Positions 14,187-23,320 of a DNA stretch of 30,481 nt are shown piece by piece. The position numbers and the translations under genes are program-made. Origin of the DNA: a virus. The stretch lies in the IMG/VR virus record IMGVR_UViG_3300013094_000186, positions 1 to 30,481 of that record; one strand, 5' to 3'. The notes beneath the pieces are model-generated. The model had not been told where the DNA came from and searched no databases. It saw only the letters and a list, made by a program, of their open reading frames with translations. Each line of letters starts with the position of its first letter. The stretch's first letter is position 1.

Positions 14187-16118
14187 TTATTTTGCTAACA
14201 ATGGATTGCTTGTATCTACAGCTCCAGGCGTTGGCTTTGCAGAAGATGATGAACCAAACATTCTTTCAAAAAATCCTGGCTTTGCAACTTTAGCAGGAGG
14301 TGGAGGAAGGTTAATTGGCTTATTGCTTGCGTAAGCATCCTCAATCAATTTTAAATTGTTTGAATAATATCCATAAAGTGGATCGCTTGGATCCATAGTT
14401 TCCAATTGCTTAACAATTGATTTGTATTGTGGATTTTGTGCAGCACGAGCTTGGGCTGCTTGTGCCATTTTATCTCTAGCAATATCTTCTTTGTTTCCGT
14501 AAGAACTTTCTAATATATCGTAGTGACGCTTAGATGTTTCTGCGGCAGATTGATACTTAAATAGTCCAAGACGCTCTGCAGCAATATCTTTGGCTTCATC
14601 AGATTGTTGCTTTTGTAATGCCGCATAAGCAGCAACACCCTGTTGCGCACCTTCACCAATACCAGTTAATGCGTATGGAGATTTAGATCCAAGCATTCCT
14701 AAGCCAGCAGACAATAAAGCCATGTATTTATTTGACTCTTTGTCTTTTTGTGCTTGTGCAGTGCGATCTTGAATGTCTTGCAAAATAGCCTGTTGATATT
14801 GATCTGCTGGGGAAAGCTGAGTAATTCCAGCATTAGCTTGAGGCATTGTCTGATTATTTGTAACTGTATTATTTGATGTTGGAGCTTGATTTAAATTTGT
14901 TGAAGCGCTATTAATATTTGCTCCAACAGGTGGAACATCCATATCAGCAATAGCCCCTTGGTATCCAGATGGAGCAACTTTTGGATTGGCGGCTGTATAT
15001 CTTTGGCTAGTCGATGGAATTGCTTTGTTTAATAAACTTGCAATAGATGCACTTTTACCACGAGCAGGACTTTGACCAAATGGTATTCCTGTATCTGTAC
15101 TGGTTGTTGTATCATCAGTGTCGGTTGACATTCCTGATGAACGACCACCTATACCAACCAAACTTCCTGAAGGGCCAGCAAATCCTGGAACCTCTCCACC
15201 TTCTGCATAGTTAGCAACATAGTTACGGGTTTCCTTGGGAACCTTAGCCATGTCACCACCAGATCTTAGCCATTTGTCTACGTTACCTGGACCCCAGTTG
15301 TAAGCCATAGCAGCTAAGCGCTCATCGCCGTTGTACTTATTGCTTAACTGAGATAGATATCTAACGCCCGCATGGATGTTTTGCATTGGATCCATTGGGT
15401 TAGTAACGCCTAATTCTTTAGCAGTCTTTGGCATTAACTGCATCACACCCAAAGCACCCGCCTTGGATTTAGCTGTTTCAGGATTCTCTAGGTTTCCTGT
15501 TTCTTTATTCATTACATGCATTGCTAACTTAGGGGAAACACCTAAATCTTGAGCAAACTTTAGACCCAATCCTGCATATTTGTGGGTTGCCATGCCTGGA
15601 TCCATTCCATAGGATCTGCCTTGGACTTGGATGCCAGCAGAGGGATGTATATCAGATCTTCTGCCACGAGCAGCGATTGCTTGAATGAGGTCATTATCGG
15701 TTCCTGTACCATAGAGCTGTGCCATTTCAGCATCTTCTCTATCATCTGGTGACATGTATTCATCTTCATTAATAATATCTCCGCTAGCAAAGGCTACAAT
15801 ACCGCCGCCTGCCATTTGTTGTGGTAAATTACTTGGTGCTGCAGCAATGCCTTGTTGTGGCATTTGTGGCTGCATTTGAGGCATTTGTGGACGTACAGCT
15901 TGGTCAGCCTTTTGCATAATCTGCTCACCAATGGATGGCTGGTTTTGGTCCTTTTGACCAGCTAATAATTGAGCGGCCTCGTCACGTTGCTGAACCTTCT
16001 CTTGCAGGAGTGGCATACCAACATAAGAAGGTAATGTGCCGTCTTGAATGGACTTTTGGATCTGCTCAATGCTGAGTTTTTGAGCATGCGCTATATTGCT
16101 TAACAAATCACCAATCAT
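14187..16118 (-). CDS. Virion lytic transglycosylase (ejection protein)
   Basis: This 643-residue protein has a proline/glutamine-rich start, then MAGGGIVAFASGD (about 102-114). A soluble-lytic-transglycosylase domain follows at about 190-305: KETG with catalytic E206, SKAGALGVMQLMPKTAKELG, and AYNWGPGNVDKWL. The domain cuts peptidoglycan glycan strands, so the virion can open a local path for DNA entry. The C-terminal half is low-complexity (Ser/Thr/Gln/Ala-rich), then helical. In T7 the transglycosylase lies in gp16; here it is a separate gene before the giant protein. A second glycine motif, YAEGGEV, follows the domain. Confidence 0.88.
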   Translation of the reverse strand: MIGDLLSNIAHAQKLSIEQIQKSIQDGTLPSYVGMPLLQEKVQQRDEAAQLLAGQKDQNQPSIGEQIMQKADQAVRPQMPQMQPQMPQQGIAAAPSNLPQQMAGGGIVAFASGDIINEDEYMSPDDREDAEMAQLYGTGTDNDLIQAIAARGRRSDIHPSAGIQVQGRSYGMDPGMATHKYAGLGLKFAQDLGVSPKLAMHVMNKETGNLENPETAKSKAGALGVMQLMPKTAKELGVTNPMDPMQNIHAGVRYLSQLSNKYNGDERLAAMAYNWGPGNVDKWLRSGGDMAKVPKETRNYVANYAEGGEVPGFAGPSGSLVGIGGRSSGMSTDTDDTTTSTDTGIPFGQSPARGKSASIASLLNKAIPSTSQRYTAANPKVAPSGYQGAIADMDVPPVGANINSASTNLNQAPTSNNTVTNNQTMPQANAGITQLSPADQYQQAILQDIQDRTAQAQKDKESNKYMALLSAGLGMLGSKSPYALTGIGEGAQQGVAAYAALQKQQSDEAKDIAAERLGLFKYQSAAETSKRHYDILESSYGNKEDIARDKMAQAAQARAAQNPQYKSIVKQLETMDPSDPLYGYYSNNLKLIEDAYASNKPINLPPPPAKVAKPGFFERMFGSSSSAKPTPGAVDTSNPLLAK

Positions 16119-16119
16119 A

Positions 16120-17478
16120 TTAGCCTTTCTTGCTCATTGCTTTATGGATGCCAAGTTCAACAATACCGTTGCCTTTATTCTTAACCGCTCCACCTTTTTT
16201 ACCTGCTAGTTTATTTAACGCCAAACCAGTGGTTGCTATGCCAGCTGCTTGATTAATAGCATTTGGAGCTGCGTTGTATTGCAATGTAGAAATATTCTGT
16301 GGAGCACCTGTGTACAGAGATTCCAATTGACCCAACTGAGCCAATGGATACTGTTGCATTGTGCCGTATTGTTGCGCTGCAGTGCTAAGAATGTTTTGAT
16401 TCTGAGCTTGCTGTTGTGCACCGTATTGATTTTGTAAACCAAGGATACCTTGTTGAGCAGCCAGTTGTGAGCCACCAATATTAGCAAGATTAGACGCTGC
16501 TGTATTTGCACCAGCATAACCTTGTTGTGCCGCATTAACACCAGCCAAACCTGCTTGGGCGCCTTGCATACCTTGTGCTGTACCTGCTAACTGAGCGTTT
16601 ACGCCCTGCAATCCAACGCCAGCGCCTTGCATTCCCAATTGAGCAGCTGTTTGCATATTTTGATTAGCAGTATTATATGCTTGGTTATATGCCTGACCAA
16701 TAGCTTGTTGTTGAGCCAGTGCATTGTTCTGTTGTGTAAGTCCTTGTTGAACTGCTTGACGGCTACCACCGAACGCACCTTGACCTACTGCTTGAGCTTG
16801 ATTTTGGTTCTGTGTAATTTGTTCTTGTTGATTCATTAATGCTAGCTCTGGAGCTAAAGCATTCTGAATGTAAGGGTTCATGTAAGCGCTAACTGCACTA
16901 GGATTTGTAGCATTTTGACCGTAGCTTAGACCTTGTTGTGCACCTAATGCACCATACATGCCACCACCTTGAGTACCGATACCAGCGCCTTGAGCGCCGT
17001 ATTGAGCACCAGCAGCGCCGTAACCCATAGAAGGAGCAACCGTTCCTAATGATCCTTGACCAGCTGTGCCAGCCATTTGGCTAGCTTGACCATACTGACC
17101 TGGAACTTGAAGATTTGCTGCGCCTTGGAAAGACTGTTGCTGAAGTGGAGAGAATCCTGCAATTTGGCTAGATGCTGCAGCTAAGGCTTGTTGAGTAGCT
17201 GGGGTATTTGACGTAGCATTGAATGGTGTATATCCACTTTGAGCACCCAGCTGAATATTTCCATTGGCATCCGTTGTCATATTTGGATACACATCCTGCA
17301 TAGCTGAGTTAATCAGCGAAGAAACGCCAGGCTGTGCCCAAGGAGCAATATTAGATACGGTCTGATTAGCCGCCGTAGGAGATGCAGACTGTTGTCCACC
17401 ACCACCTCCGCCACCAAGAAATGGAGTGCGTTTTAAGTCCCAAGTCCAGCCGCTGTGTTTACTTTTAAACATGCTCAT
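16120..17478 (-). CDS. Gln/Ala/Gly-rich virion protein (T7 gp14-like position)
   Basis: This 452-residue protein begins with a basic region and a run of seven glycines, then is dominated by Q, A, G and N. Irregular repeats such as GAGVGLQGVNAQLAGTAQGM occur in the middle, and AAQQG/QAQNQ motifs recur. It ends KKGGAVKNKGNGIVELGIHKAMSKKG. No defined domain is seen. The low-complexity helical composition and place between the GNAT-like and transglycosylase genes match the T7 gp14 internal virion protein, although it is over twice as long. The start overlaps the previous stop by ATGA. Confidence 0.75.
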   Translation of the reverse strand: MSMFKSKHSGWTWDLKRTPFLGGGGGGGQQSASPTAANQTVSNIAPWAQPGVSSLINSAMQDVYPNMTTDANGNIQLGAQSGYTPFNATSNTPATQQALAAASSQIAGFSPLQQQSFQGAANLQVPGQYGQASQMAGTAGQGSLGTVAPSMGYGAAGAQYGAQGAGIGTQGGGMYGALGAQQGLSYGQNATNPSAVSAYMNPYIQNALAPELALMNQQEQITQNQNQAQAVGQGAFGGSRQAVQQGLTQQNNALAQQQAIGQAYNQAYNTANQNMQTAAQLGMQGAGVGLQGVNAQLAGTAQGMQGAQAGLAGVNAAQQGYAGANTAASNLANIGGSQLAAQQGILGLQNQYGAQQQAQNQNILSTAAQQYGTMQQYPLAQLGQLESLYTGAPQNISTLQYNAAPNAINQAAGIATTGLALNKLAGKKGGAVKNKGNGIVELGIHKAMSKKG

Positions 17479-17885
17479 AATTTTATTTCCATTAATGTAG
17501 CTTTTTTAGCTAATCCAACCTTTTCATATAACCTTGCTGCAGAATCTCTTGCATAAGCCTGAATTCTAGTGGCTCCAAATGATCCTGCAATATTCTTTAC
17601 CTGATTAAATAAATCATTGGTAACAACTCCTTTACCACCCAAACAAGTAATGATTGCTGTTCTAAAATTAGCGTCATTACTAAAAGCCACAGTTAAGGCT
17701 CCATGTATTTGCTGATTATCGTCAACAATTACTAACAAAATCCACTGCCCAGATGATAAATAAACCTTAATTTGCTCTGCGCTGTAATCATCTGAAAACT
17801 TTACCGCACTATCAATATACTTTTCAACTAAGAGCCAAGTCTGCGCAATAAAATGAACAGGAACTTGGCGTACATTTAAACTCAT
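17475..17885 (-). CDS. GNAT-like protein (T7 gp13-like position)
   Basis: This 136-residue protein resembles a GNAT acetyltransferase. It has a helical start, strands QWILLVIVDD and IHGALTVAFS, and a C-terminal AARLYEKVGLAKKATLMEIKL typical of the last GNAT helix and strand. Similar proteins lie just before the internal-protein genes of T7-like phages, where gp13 is needed for assembly. The acetyl-CoA loop is not clear, so it may be a structural derivative. It is coupled by ATGA on both sides. Confidence 0.75.
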   Translation of the reverse strand: MSLNVRQVPVHFIAQTWLLVEKYIDSAVKFSDDYSAEQIKVYLSSGQWILLVIVDDNQQIHGALTVAFSNDANFRTAIITCLGGKGVVTNDLFNQVKNIAGSFGATRIQAYARDSAARLYEKVGLAKKATLMEIKL

Positions 17886-19747
17886 TTTCTTTTAGCAATT
17901 AACGCAGCCAAACCACCAGTTGCACCGGAGCTAGGGTTTTGTTGTTGATTTTGATAATTTGCATACTGTTGCTTTATATAGGACTGAAACCCAGGATCGT
18001 TATAAAACTGTGATGGGTCGTTAGCCGCTTTTGCTTGGGCAGCAGCAGATTGAGCACCTTGACCTTGGTAAGCATTAGCATCTGGTGCTGATGTGCTGGA
18101 AGTTGTTGCTGGAGTTTTTGGAGCAATCATCGTTGCACCAGCATTAGTTTCATATCTTCCAGACATGGGGTTAAAAAAGAAACTATTTCCAGCCACTCCG
18201 CTGCCAGCTTCCAATGCTTTGTTTGTCATCTGCGGGCCAGTCATTTGTGCGTAGTTTGCTTGACCTGCTGGATTTGCTTGGGCTTCTTGTGAGCCTGCAA
18301 TAGATTTTTGAATATCAGACAAAGGAGTGCCGCCTAATGCAGACTTTTCCCAATAACCCATTCCCGGAGCATCTGGATTGCGGTTTAATAGGCTCTGATA
18401 GTAGGAATTAATTTGTTGATCTGCGTAATTTTTATAACTTGATTGATCTGTTGGGCTACCTGTATATTCTTGAGATCCAGTAAATCCTTTTGTTACATCA
18501 GCAAGAGATGCGCCACCTTGCATAGCTTTATTCCAATAATCGTATCCAGCTTGGTCTGGAGCACGTCCCAAAACATTTTGGTATAGATTTACTAAGTCTT
18601 GATTGTAATACTGAGGAGATGTTGTTCCGCTAGATGTAGTTGCAACAGGATCAGCTGTAGTAGCAGGAGCTGATGTAGTTGTGCCGCCATCTGCATAACC
18701 TTTGGCTGGCATAAACTTACTAGGGTTAATCTGCTTACCTTGTTTTTTAGTGCCAGTACGTGCTTGACGAACCTTATCCATCATAGAATAAAGTTGTTTA
18801 GCGCCCGCATCTGTAGAGCCATTACCCAAATGTGACACTACATCGGCAGGAACTACGAACTCTCCATCCGCAAGACGTGCAGGTTGATGACCGCCAATAG
18901 AAGCTGGTATGTCATCGGACATGCCGTCACCAGGGCCTTCTAACATACGTCCGCCATCGGAATACGAACCAAGATCAGAGATGCCGCCAGATGCGTAACC
19001 TCTTGATGCAAAAGGATTAACGATGGTTTGGTCAATATCTTTTTGTACTTCAGTTTCAGCAACGCCACCAGATGCCATTGTTTGTGCTGAGAATGGAGGT
19101 ACATTTGATGTAGTTCTAAATGGGGATACGCTTACAGGAGTCTGTGATGCGTTTGCAAATCTATTGGTGGTTACTTGATTTTGAGGATATGTTGCTGTCA
19201 TTGGCACCATACCACCATTAGCAAAACTAGTTGGGTATTGAACGCCCTTAGCAGAATATGCATTATAGTGGGCCAATGGGCTATCTGGGGTAGCTCCAAT
19301 ATTGCTTGGAACGCCATATTTGGGACCAATACCCTGCGTATTTAATAAACCTGTAATTCCTGAAGTTGCTAGTGCAGCATTGGTTGGTGCTCCCATAGCA
19401 ATATTTTGACCAAAAATGTTTGTTCCAGCACCAGTTCCTGATGTAACGCCAGACTCTAATCCATTATTAGCCATATTAGATGCGCTACCAGATGCTCCAC
19501 CTAAAGCACCAGACAATGCGCCGCCAGCACCACCAATAGCAGCTGTTTGCAATGGGTTTTGGCCTGTTAATGCGCCGCCAACTGCGCCAGTCAAGGCTCC
19601 AGTTACTCCAGTAGCCAAGGCAGCAGAACCCGCAAGAGTGCCACCCTCAAACAACATAGGAGCTAATTCGGGCGCTGCAATACCAGCACCGACCATTATA
19701 GCCGTATCCAATAAACTGTTATTACCGCCGCCTCCGCCACCGCTCAT
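17882..19747 (-). CDS. Large virion protein with DUF4214 repeats
   Basis: This 621-residue protein opens with MSGGGGGGNNS and an Ala/Gly-rich hydrophobic segment (about 13-95). A middle region carries repeated (A/S)xGG motifs: FANGGMV, MASGGVA, YASGGIS, YADGGTT. ARLADGEFVVPADVVSHLG lies near residues 285-305, and GAKQLYSMMDKVRQ follows. Two DUF4214 repeats follow, at about 375-425 (LYQNVLGRAPDQAGYDYW) and about 440-490 (YYQSLLNRNPDAPGMGYW). It probably forms part of the tail/internal virion complex. Function is unknown beyond placement between nozzle and ejection genes. An AAAAGGAG site precedes the start. Confidence 0.75.
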   Translation of the reverse strand: MSGGGGGGNNSLLDTAIMVGAGIAAPELAPMLFEGGTLAGSAALATGVTGALTGAVGGALTGQNPLQTAAIGGAGGALSGALGGASGSASNMANNGLESGVTSGTGAGTNIFGQNIAMGAPTNAALATSGITGLLNTQGIGPKYGVPSNIGATPDSPLAHYNAYSAKGVQYPTSFANGGMVPMTATYPQNQVTTNRFANASQTPVSVSPFRTTSNVPPFSAQTMASGGVAETEVQKDIDQTIVNPFASRGYASGGISDLGSYSDGGRMLEGPGDGMSDDIPASIGGHQPARLADGEFVVPADVVSHLGNGSTDAGAKQLYSMMDKVRQARTGTKKQGKQINPSKFMPAKGYADGGTTTSAPATTADPVATTSSGTTSPQYYNQDLVNLYQNVLGRAPDQAGYDYWNKAMQGGASLADVTKGFTGSQEYTGSPTDQSSYKNYADQQINSYYQSLLNRNPDAPGMGYWEKSALGGTPLSDIQKSIAGSQEAQANPAGQANYAQMTGPQMTNKALEAGSGVAGNSFFFNPMSGRYETNAGATMIAPKTPATTSSTSAPDANAYQGQGAQSAAAQAKAANDPSQFYNDPGFQSYIKQQYANYQNQQQNPSSGATGGLAALIAKRK

Positions 19748-19793
19748 AAATGCTCCTTTTTGCGTTATATCCGCATTTTTACAATATTATCAT

Positions 19794-20087
19794 TTAAACC
19801 GTCGTTCCGCTAGCATTTACCCAATTGGTTCCGTTGTACCATATGGGAATGTTAAGGGTTGTATCAAAATAAAACAGCCCAATAGATAACTGTTTTGTAG
19901 GACGATCTGTGGTCGCCCCAGACAAGGGAATTGAAATTCCTTGGGTAAAAGTATCAATTTGGGAGAAATAAAGCCTTATTGTTTTTAAAATCTGCTCTTG
20001 GTAAGATTGTGAATAATCCGATGGTGCCGTAGGCAGGTTTGGAGACCTTGTCGGAAACTGTATTATATTCTTCGCTGCGGTAGCCAT
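19794..20087 (-). CDS. Small virion structural protein
   Basis: The ATG at 20087 gives 97 residues; it overlaps the upstream stop as TAATG. The N-terminus is low-complexity (IIQFPTRSPNLPTAPSDYSQ), then a helix, then LSIGLFYFDTTLNIPIWYNGTNWVNA. The last segment is a short beta motif seen in many phage collar, fibre and neck proteins. Location between nozzle and DUF4214 protein suggests a tail/neck component. No enzyme motif is present. Confidence 0.65.
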   Translation of the reverse strand: MATAAKNIIQFPTRSPNLPTAPSDYSQSYQEQILKTIRLYFSQIDTFTQGISIPLSGATTDRPTKQLSIGLFYFDTTLNIPIWYNGTNWVNASGTTV

Positions 20088-20707
20088 TATCTGCCCACCC
20101 AATGTGTACGCTCTAGCTCTTTACGAGCTGCTACAGCTTCTTCTATAGAAACGCAAGCTTTTGAATAGTACTTATTTTTTTTCACTGTAATTTCTGCATA
20201 CCATTTGCCTTGTCTAAAATGCACCCCAGTATGGCCAGATTTTGTAGTTTTTCGAATTTTTACATTTCTTGCTTGTACTGTAGGGGAAGCCCATCTGACA
20301 TTATTTGGCTCATAATTGCCAGCAGGATCAATCCTATCTAATGTTTCTGTACCAACTGGCTCACCCATAGCATCTCTAAACGTAGCATAGTCCATCCATG
20401 CTGGATAAACGGAAATTCCTTTTGCGCCATAACGCTTATAGTCTTTATCTTTAGGGTTTGTACATCTGCGAACCATAGCTCTCCAAGAGTTATAGGAAGC
20501 ATTTTTATAGCCGCCATGTTTAAAGTTAGGTATAACGCAGCCACAAGACTTGGTATTTCCTGTTATCAAACTACCAGCTACTACATCAATTTCATTGCCA
20601 CAATCACAACGGCATTTCCATAATACTTTTTTAAGAGCATTACGACCGGATTGCTCAACAACTATAAGTTTGCCAAAGCGCTGTCCTGTACGATCTACTA
20701 ATTTCAT
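20087..20707 (-). CDS. HNH-AP2 homing endonuclease
   Basis: The protein starts at the ATG at 20707 behind AAGGAG (206 residues); upstream in-frame codons lie over the nozzle gene and are unlikely. The N-terminus is a zinc finger (KCRCDCGNEI and SCGC; C32, C34, C36, C55, C57). An HNH-type core follows (YNSWRAMVRRCTNP, DRIDPAGNYEPNNVRW), then a C-terminal AP2 DNA-binding domain (GHTGVHFRQGKWYAEI). This is a typical mobile homing endonuclease. It inserted right behind the nozzle stop and ends flush with the next gene (TAATG), leaving its neighbours intact. It has its own promoter-like sequence at 20739-20767. Confidence 0.88.
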   Translation of the reverse strand: MKLVDRTGQRFGKLIVVEQSGRNALKKVLWKCRCDCGNEIDVVAGSLITGNTKSCGCVIPNFKHGGYKNASYNSWRAMVRRCTNPKDKDYKRYGAKGISVYPAWMDYATFRDAMGEPVGTETLDRIDPAGNYEPNNVRWASPTVQARNVKIRKTTKSGHTGVHFRQGKWYAEITVKKNKYYSKACVSIEEAVAARKELERTHWVGR

Positions 20708-20738
20708 ATCAAACTCCTTAAATAACATTGGAGTTTGT

Positions 20739-20769
20739 AGTATACATTTTTTTATTGTATCTGTATACA
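20739..20769 (-). promoter_or_regulatory. Promoter-like sequence and paired palindromes upstream of HNH-AP2 gene
   Basis: On the minus strand TATACA (20767-20762) and TATACT (20744-20739) are 17 nt apart, a sigma70-like arrangement (4/6 and 5/6 of consensus). The start would lie about 25 nt before the ATG at 20707. Two eight-base boxes, TGTATACA and TGTATACT, overlap these elements with centres 23 bp apart. The first is a perfect palindrome and the second differs at one base. This fits a promoter with possible repressor sites, but AT-rich sequence makes chance plausible. Confidence 0.4.
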
Positions 20770-20771
20770 TG

Positions 20772-23279
20772 TCAACGTCTGCCATCTGGTCTAATATCAA
20801 TACGTGGAGAACCAAGTTGCCAAGCAACCCCTAATTGACCGTCTGAGCTAACTGTAATATTCATCTGGCGACCACGGATTCGGCTCCAAATTTGTTGGGT
20901 ATATTGCTGAACCGTGTACTGATTAATTATGGGGGTATACTTTTGAGCACTAGTTACTGGATCAGTAATAGACTTAGTATATGGTGCACCAGGGTAATTT
21001 TTAGGCTCAAACTGGAAATTTACTGATGGATAACCAGAATTTGAGCTAGAGAAATTGACGTCTGGAATAATACGCCATACAAATCCAAACCTATCTCCAT
21101 CCCCAATATCAAAATCAGAAGATTGAATATATGAGTTAAATGGTACAGCCGTAGCTGTAGAAGCATCGTCTAGACCATCTTCGTGATAAAGGAGGGTTCC
21201 TGTAGCAGTGGAAGTTGAATTGGTTGGGTATGCTGCTAAAGGATAGGGCTGGGTATGCGAATCAAGCCAATAAGTACGGCTCATAGTTCCGTAATACCAA
21301 GTATTTTCTAGATAATTGTAGATAACATACTTATCTACTAGAGGTACAGTGTTTGTTTGTGCGGCTGCAGCAACTGCGGCGTTAGACACATAGAACCACC
21401 AAACTTCGTTATAGCGCTCATTAGATCCAGCAACTACTTGGAAACGCTGGTCATAATTAAGATCATCAAAAATATATTGACGCACTGCACAAGGAAGGGT
21501 TTGTACTACGCCAGAATAGCTGTAGAACTTATCGTTACCCATCCAGTAAGCAACGTTATTTACCACAATCGCAGAGTTTGGACCTGTGATTGAGATATTA
21601 TCCATCATAAGGTTGAATCCCCAAACATAGGGAGGGCCAACATACTGCATAGAATATAGAGCGGAATCTGTCCAGATAAGAATCTCTTGACGGTTACGCT
21701 TGGCTTGCATAATGTATGAGCCGTTTGTAAGCCTTAATTCACCAGCTTGGTTTGTAATTTGTGGAGTCCATACTAGTGGGTTTTCTTGATCTGACCAACG
21801 AACCAGCATAGGATCAAATGTAGTTGATCCATAAGAGTTGCATCCCATAGCAATTACAAAACGAGATACGTCTGAGACCAATACCTGATTAGTTCCTACA
21901 ATAGGAACGTCTGTAGTATATGGAGCTGGGGATGAAACGGACAATTGAACAGCCCTTGGGAAGTTAGAAGTGTCATTTATCCAATAATAAATAGGACCAC
22001 CACGAGGGGCAATAAGCAAGTTTTGACCATAGTTATCATTAGTCCACACCCGCATTTGCTCGCCAACTGTATTTCCTGCGCCGTTAGTGGCTTGACCCCA
22101 TCCTGTGCTTCCTAAGTATCCAGTAACAGAATAAACGGTGGGGGCTACTGGAGTGCCATTCGTTGGTCTAGTGCCATGATAAACCGCATAAGATTCATTG
22201 TATTGATTAACTGTTGCGCCTGATAAATGGGTTGCTGCTGTTGTGCCATATGCGCCACGGGTACAGCCAGTTAAAGTATTTGATGAGCTTGTAATGCCTG
22301 TATAGGTAATAAATTCGCTATCAATTTTAATGGTAGCATAACCACCAGATAGCGGCACAATAAATCCAGAAGTGTTTGCTAATTGGATCGAGGTATCTCC
22401 AGTACCAACAGCGGTGGCTGTGGTGCTTGTTTTATATGTTGCGTTGGGATCTTGATAGGGGGCACCACGAACGCATCCTGTAAAACTTGTTGAAGTCGTA
22501 CCGCTATAGGTAATAAGTTCAGCATCAATAATAATTGTTCCAGAAGTTGGAAATCCAATTGTGCTAGTTACATTAATTGTTGTGGAAGTACTGTTTAACA
22601 AGTCTCCGTGAGTCTGCAATCCAGATGTATAAGTTAGCGTGGTATAAACAGTAGAGGAAACATTGGTTCCGTTCCATGGGCCAGCGCCAAATCCATTACC
22701 AGTAGTATAGGCTGGCAAACCAACAGCAATCTGATAGTAGGCATTTACTGTGCCACCACCTGATCCATTACCTGTTGGAGTAACACCTGCTGGAAGAGTA
22801 ATTTGATAGTGCGTAGAGTCAATAACATTAGTAATAGTAAACTCTGTATTTAGGCTAGCTGCAGAAATGCCATTAAACCCTGTAGCTCCAGTAAAGCTTA
22901 CATATTGCCCTGTTGTGCCAGAAAATCCTGGGTCATAAACTGTAACCAACTGAGATCCAGTGGTTGTGGTAAACGGGTCAGATAGACCTGTAGAAGTATG
23001 AATTAACGGGGTAATATCATAATATAGACCACGATTAATGTAATACTTAAGGTGAGTTCCAACACCAATCAGGTTATTGTTATTGAGGTCAATCCAGTTA
23101 ACCATTGCACGGCATACGCCCTGATAATTATATCCAGGGGTAGCTTGATTCCATCCGCCAATCTTTTCGGGATAGCCAGAGCGAAAACGAATCTTATCGC
23201 AATCGTACCAGCCACCTTCGTTTGAATAGTTGGTGCCTTCTCTATTGATACCTGGACGGAACTGTATCTTTTGTAACAT
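20772..23279 (-). CDS. Tail nozzle / DNA stabilisation protein (gp12- or gp10-like)
   Basis: This 835-residue protein begins QFRPGINREGTNYSNEGGWYDCDKIRFR, the typical start of podoviral stabilisation/nozzle proteins, and is largely beta-rich. It probably seals the distal portal and forms the tail tip. At about residues 220-370 it contains two related modules: the first has IGFPTSGTIIIDAELITYSG...FTGCVRG, the second YATIKIDSEFITYTG...LTGCTRGAYGTT. It ends GSPRIDIRPDGRR. Its TGA lies in a TTGACA hexamer beside the HNH-AP2 gene. A 14-bp palindrome overlaps its ATG. Homing endonuclease genes flank it on both sides. Confidence 0.82.
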   Translation of the reverse strand: MLQKIQFRPGINREGTNYSNEGGWYDCDKIRFRSGYPEKIGGWNQATPGYNYQGVCRAMVNWIDLNNNNLIGVGTHLKYYINRGLYYDITPLIHTSTGLSDPFTTTTGSQLVTVYDPGFSGTTGQYVSFTGATGFNGISAASLNTEFTITNVIDSTHYQITLPAGVTPTGNGSGGGTVNAYYQIAVGLPAYTTGNGFGAGPWNGTNVSSTVYTTLTYTSGLQTHGDLLNSTSTTINVTSTIGFPTSGTIIIDAELITYSGTTSTSFTGCVRGAPYQDPNATYKTSTTATAVGTGDTSIQLANTSGFIVPLSGGYATIKIDSEFITYTGITSSSNTLTGCTRGAYGTTAATHLSGATVNQYNESYAVYHGTRPTNGTPVAPTVYSVTGYLGSTGWGQATNGAGNTVGEQMRVWTNDNYGQNLLIAPRGGPIYYWINDTSNFPRAVQLSVSSPAPYTTDVPIVGTNQVLVSDVSRFVIAMGCNSYGSTTFDPMLVRWSDQENPLVWTPQITNQAGELRLTNGSYIMQAKRNRQEILIWTDSALYSMQYVGPPYVWGFNLMMDNISITGPNSAIVVNNVAYWMGNDKFYSYSGVVQTLPCAVRQYIFDDLNYDQRFQVVAGSNERYNEVWWFYVSNAAVAAAAQTNTVPLVDKYVIYNYLENTWYYGTMSRTYWLDSHTQPYPLAAYPTNSTSTATGTLLYHEDGLDDASTATAVPFNSYIQSSDFDIGDGDRFGFVWRIIPDVNFSSSNSGYPSVNFQFEPKNYPGAPYTKSITDPVTSAQKYTPIINQYTVQQYTQQIWSRIRGRQMNITVSSDGQLGVAWQLGSPRIDIRPDGRR

Positions 23280-23320
23280 ATATGTTATATTCCTGTTAAG
23301 TCATTAACAAGGAGACTATT

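Noticed and set aside
19416-19889. 157-aa plus frame rich in Pro/Ala
   Set aside because: Antisense of an Ala/Gly-rich gene; such shadows are expected.
23274-23287. 14-bp perfect palindrome at the nozzle gene start
   Set aside because: By base odds about two such sites are expected in 30 kb, and it is AT-rich; no second copy supports an operator.
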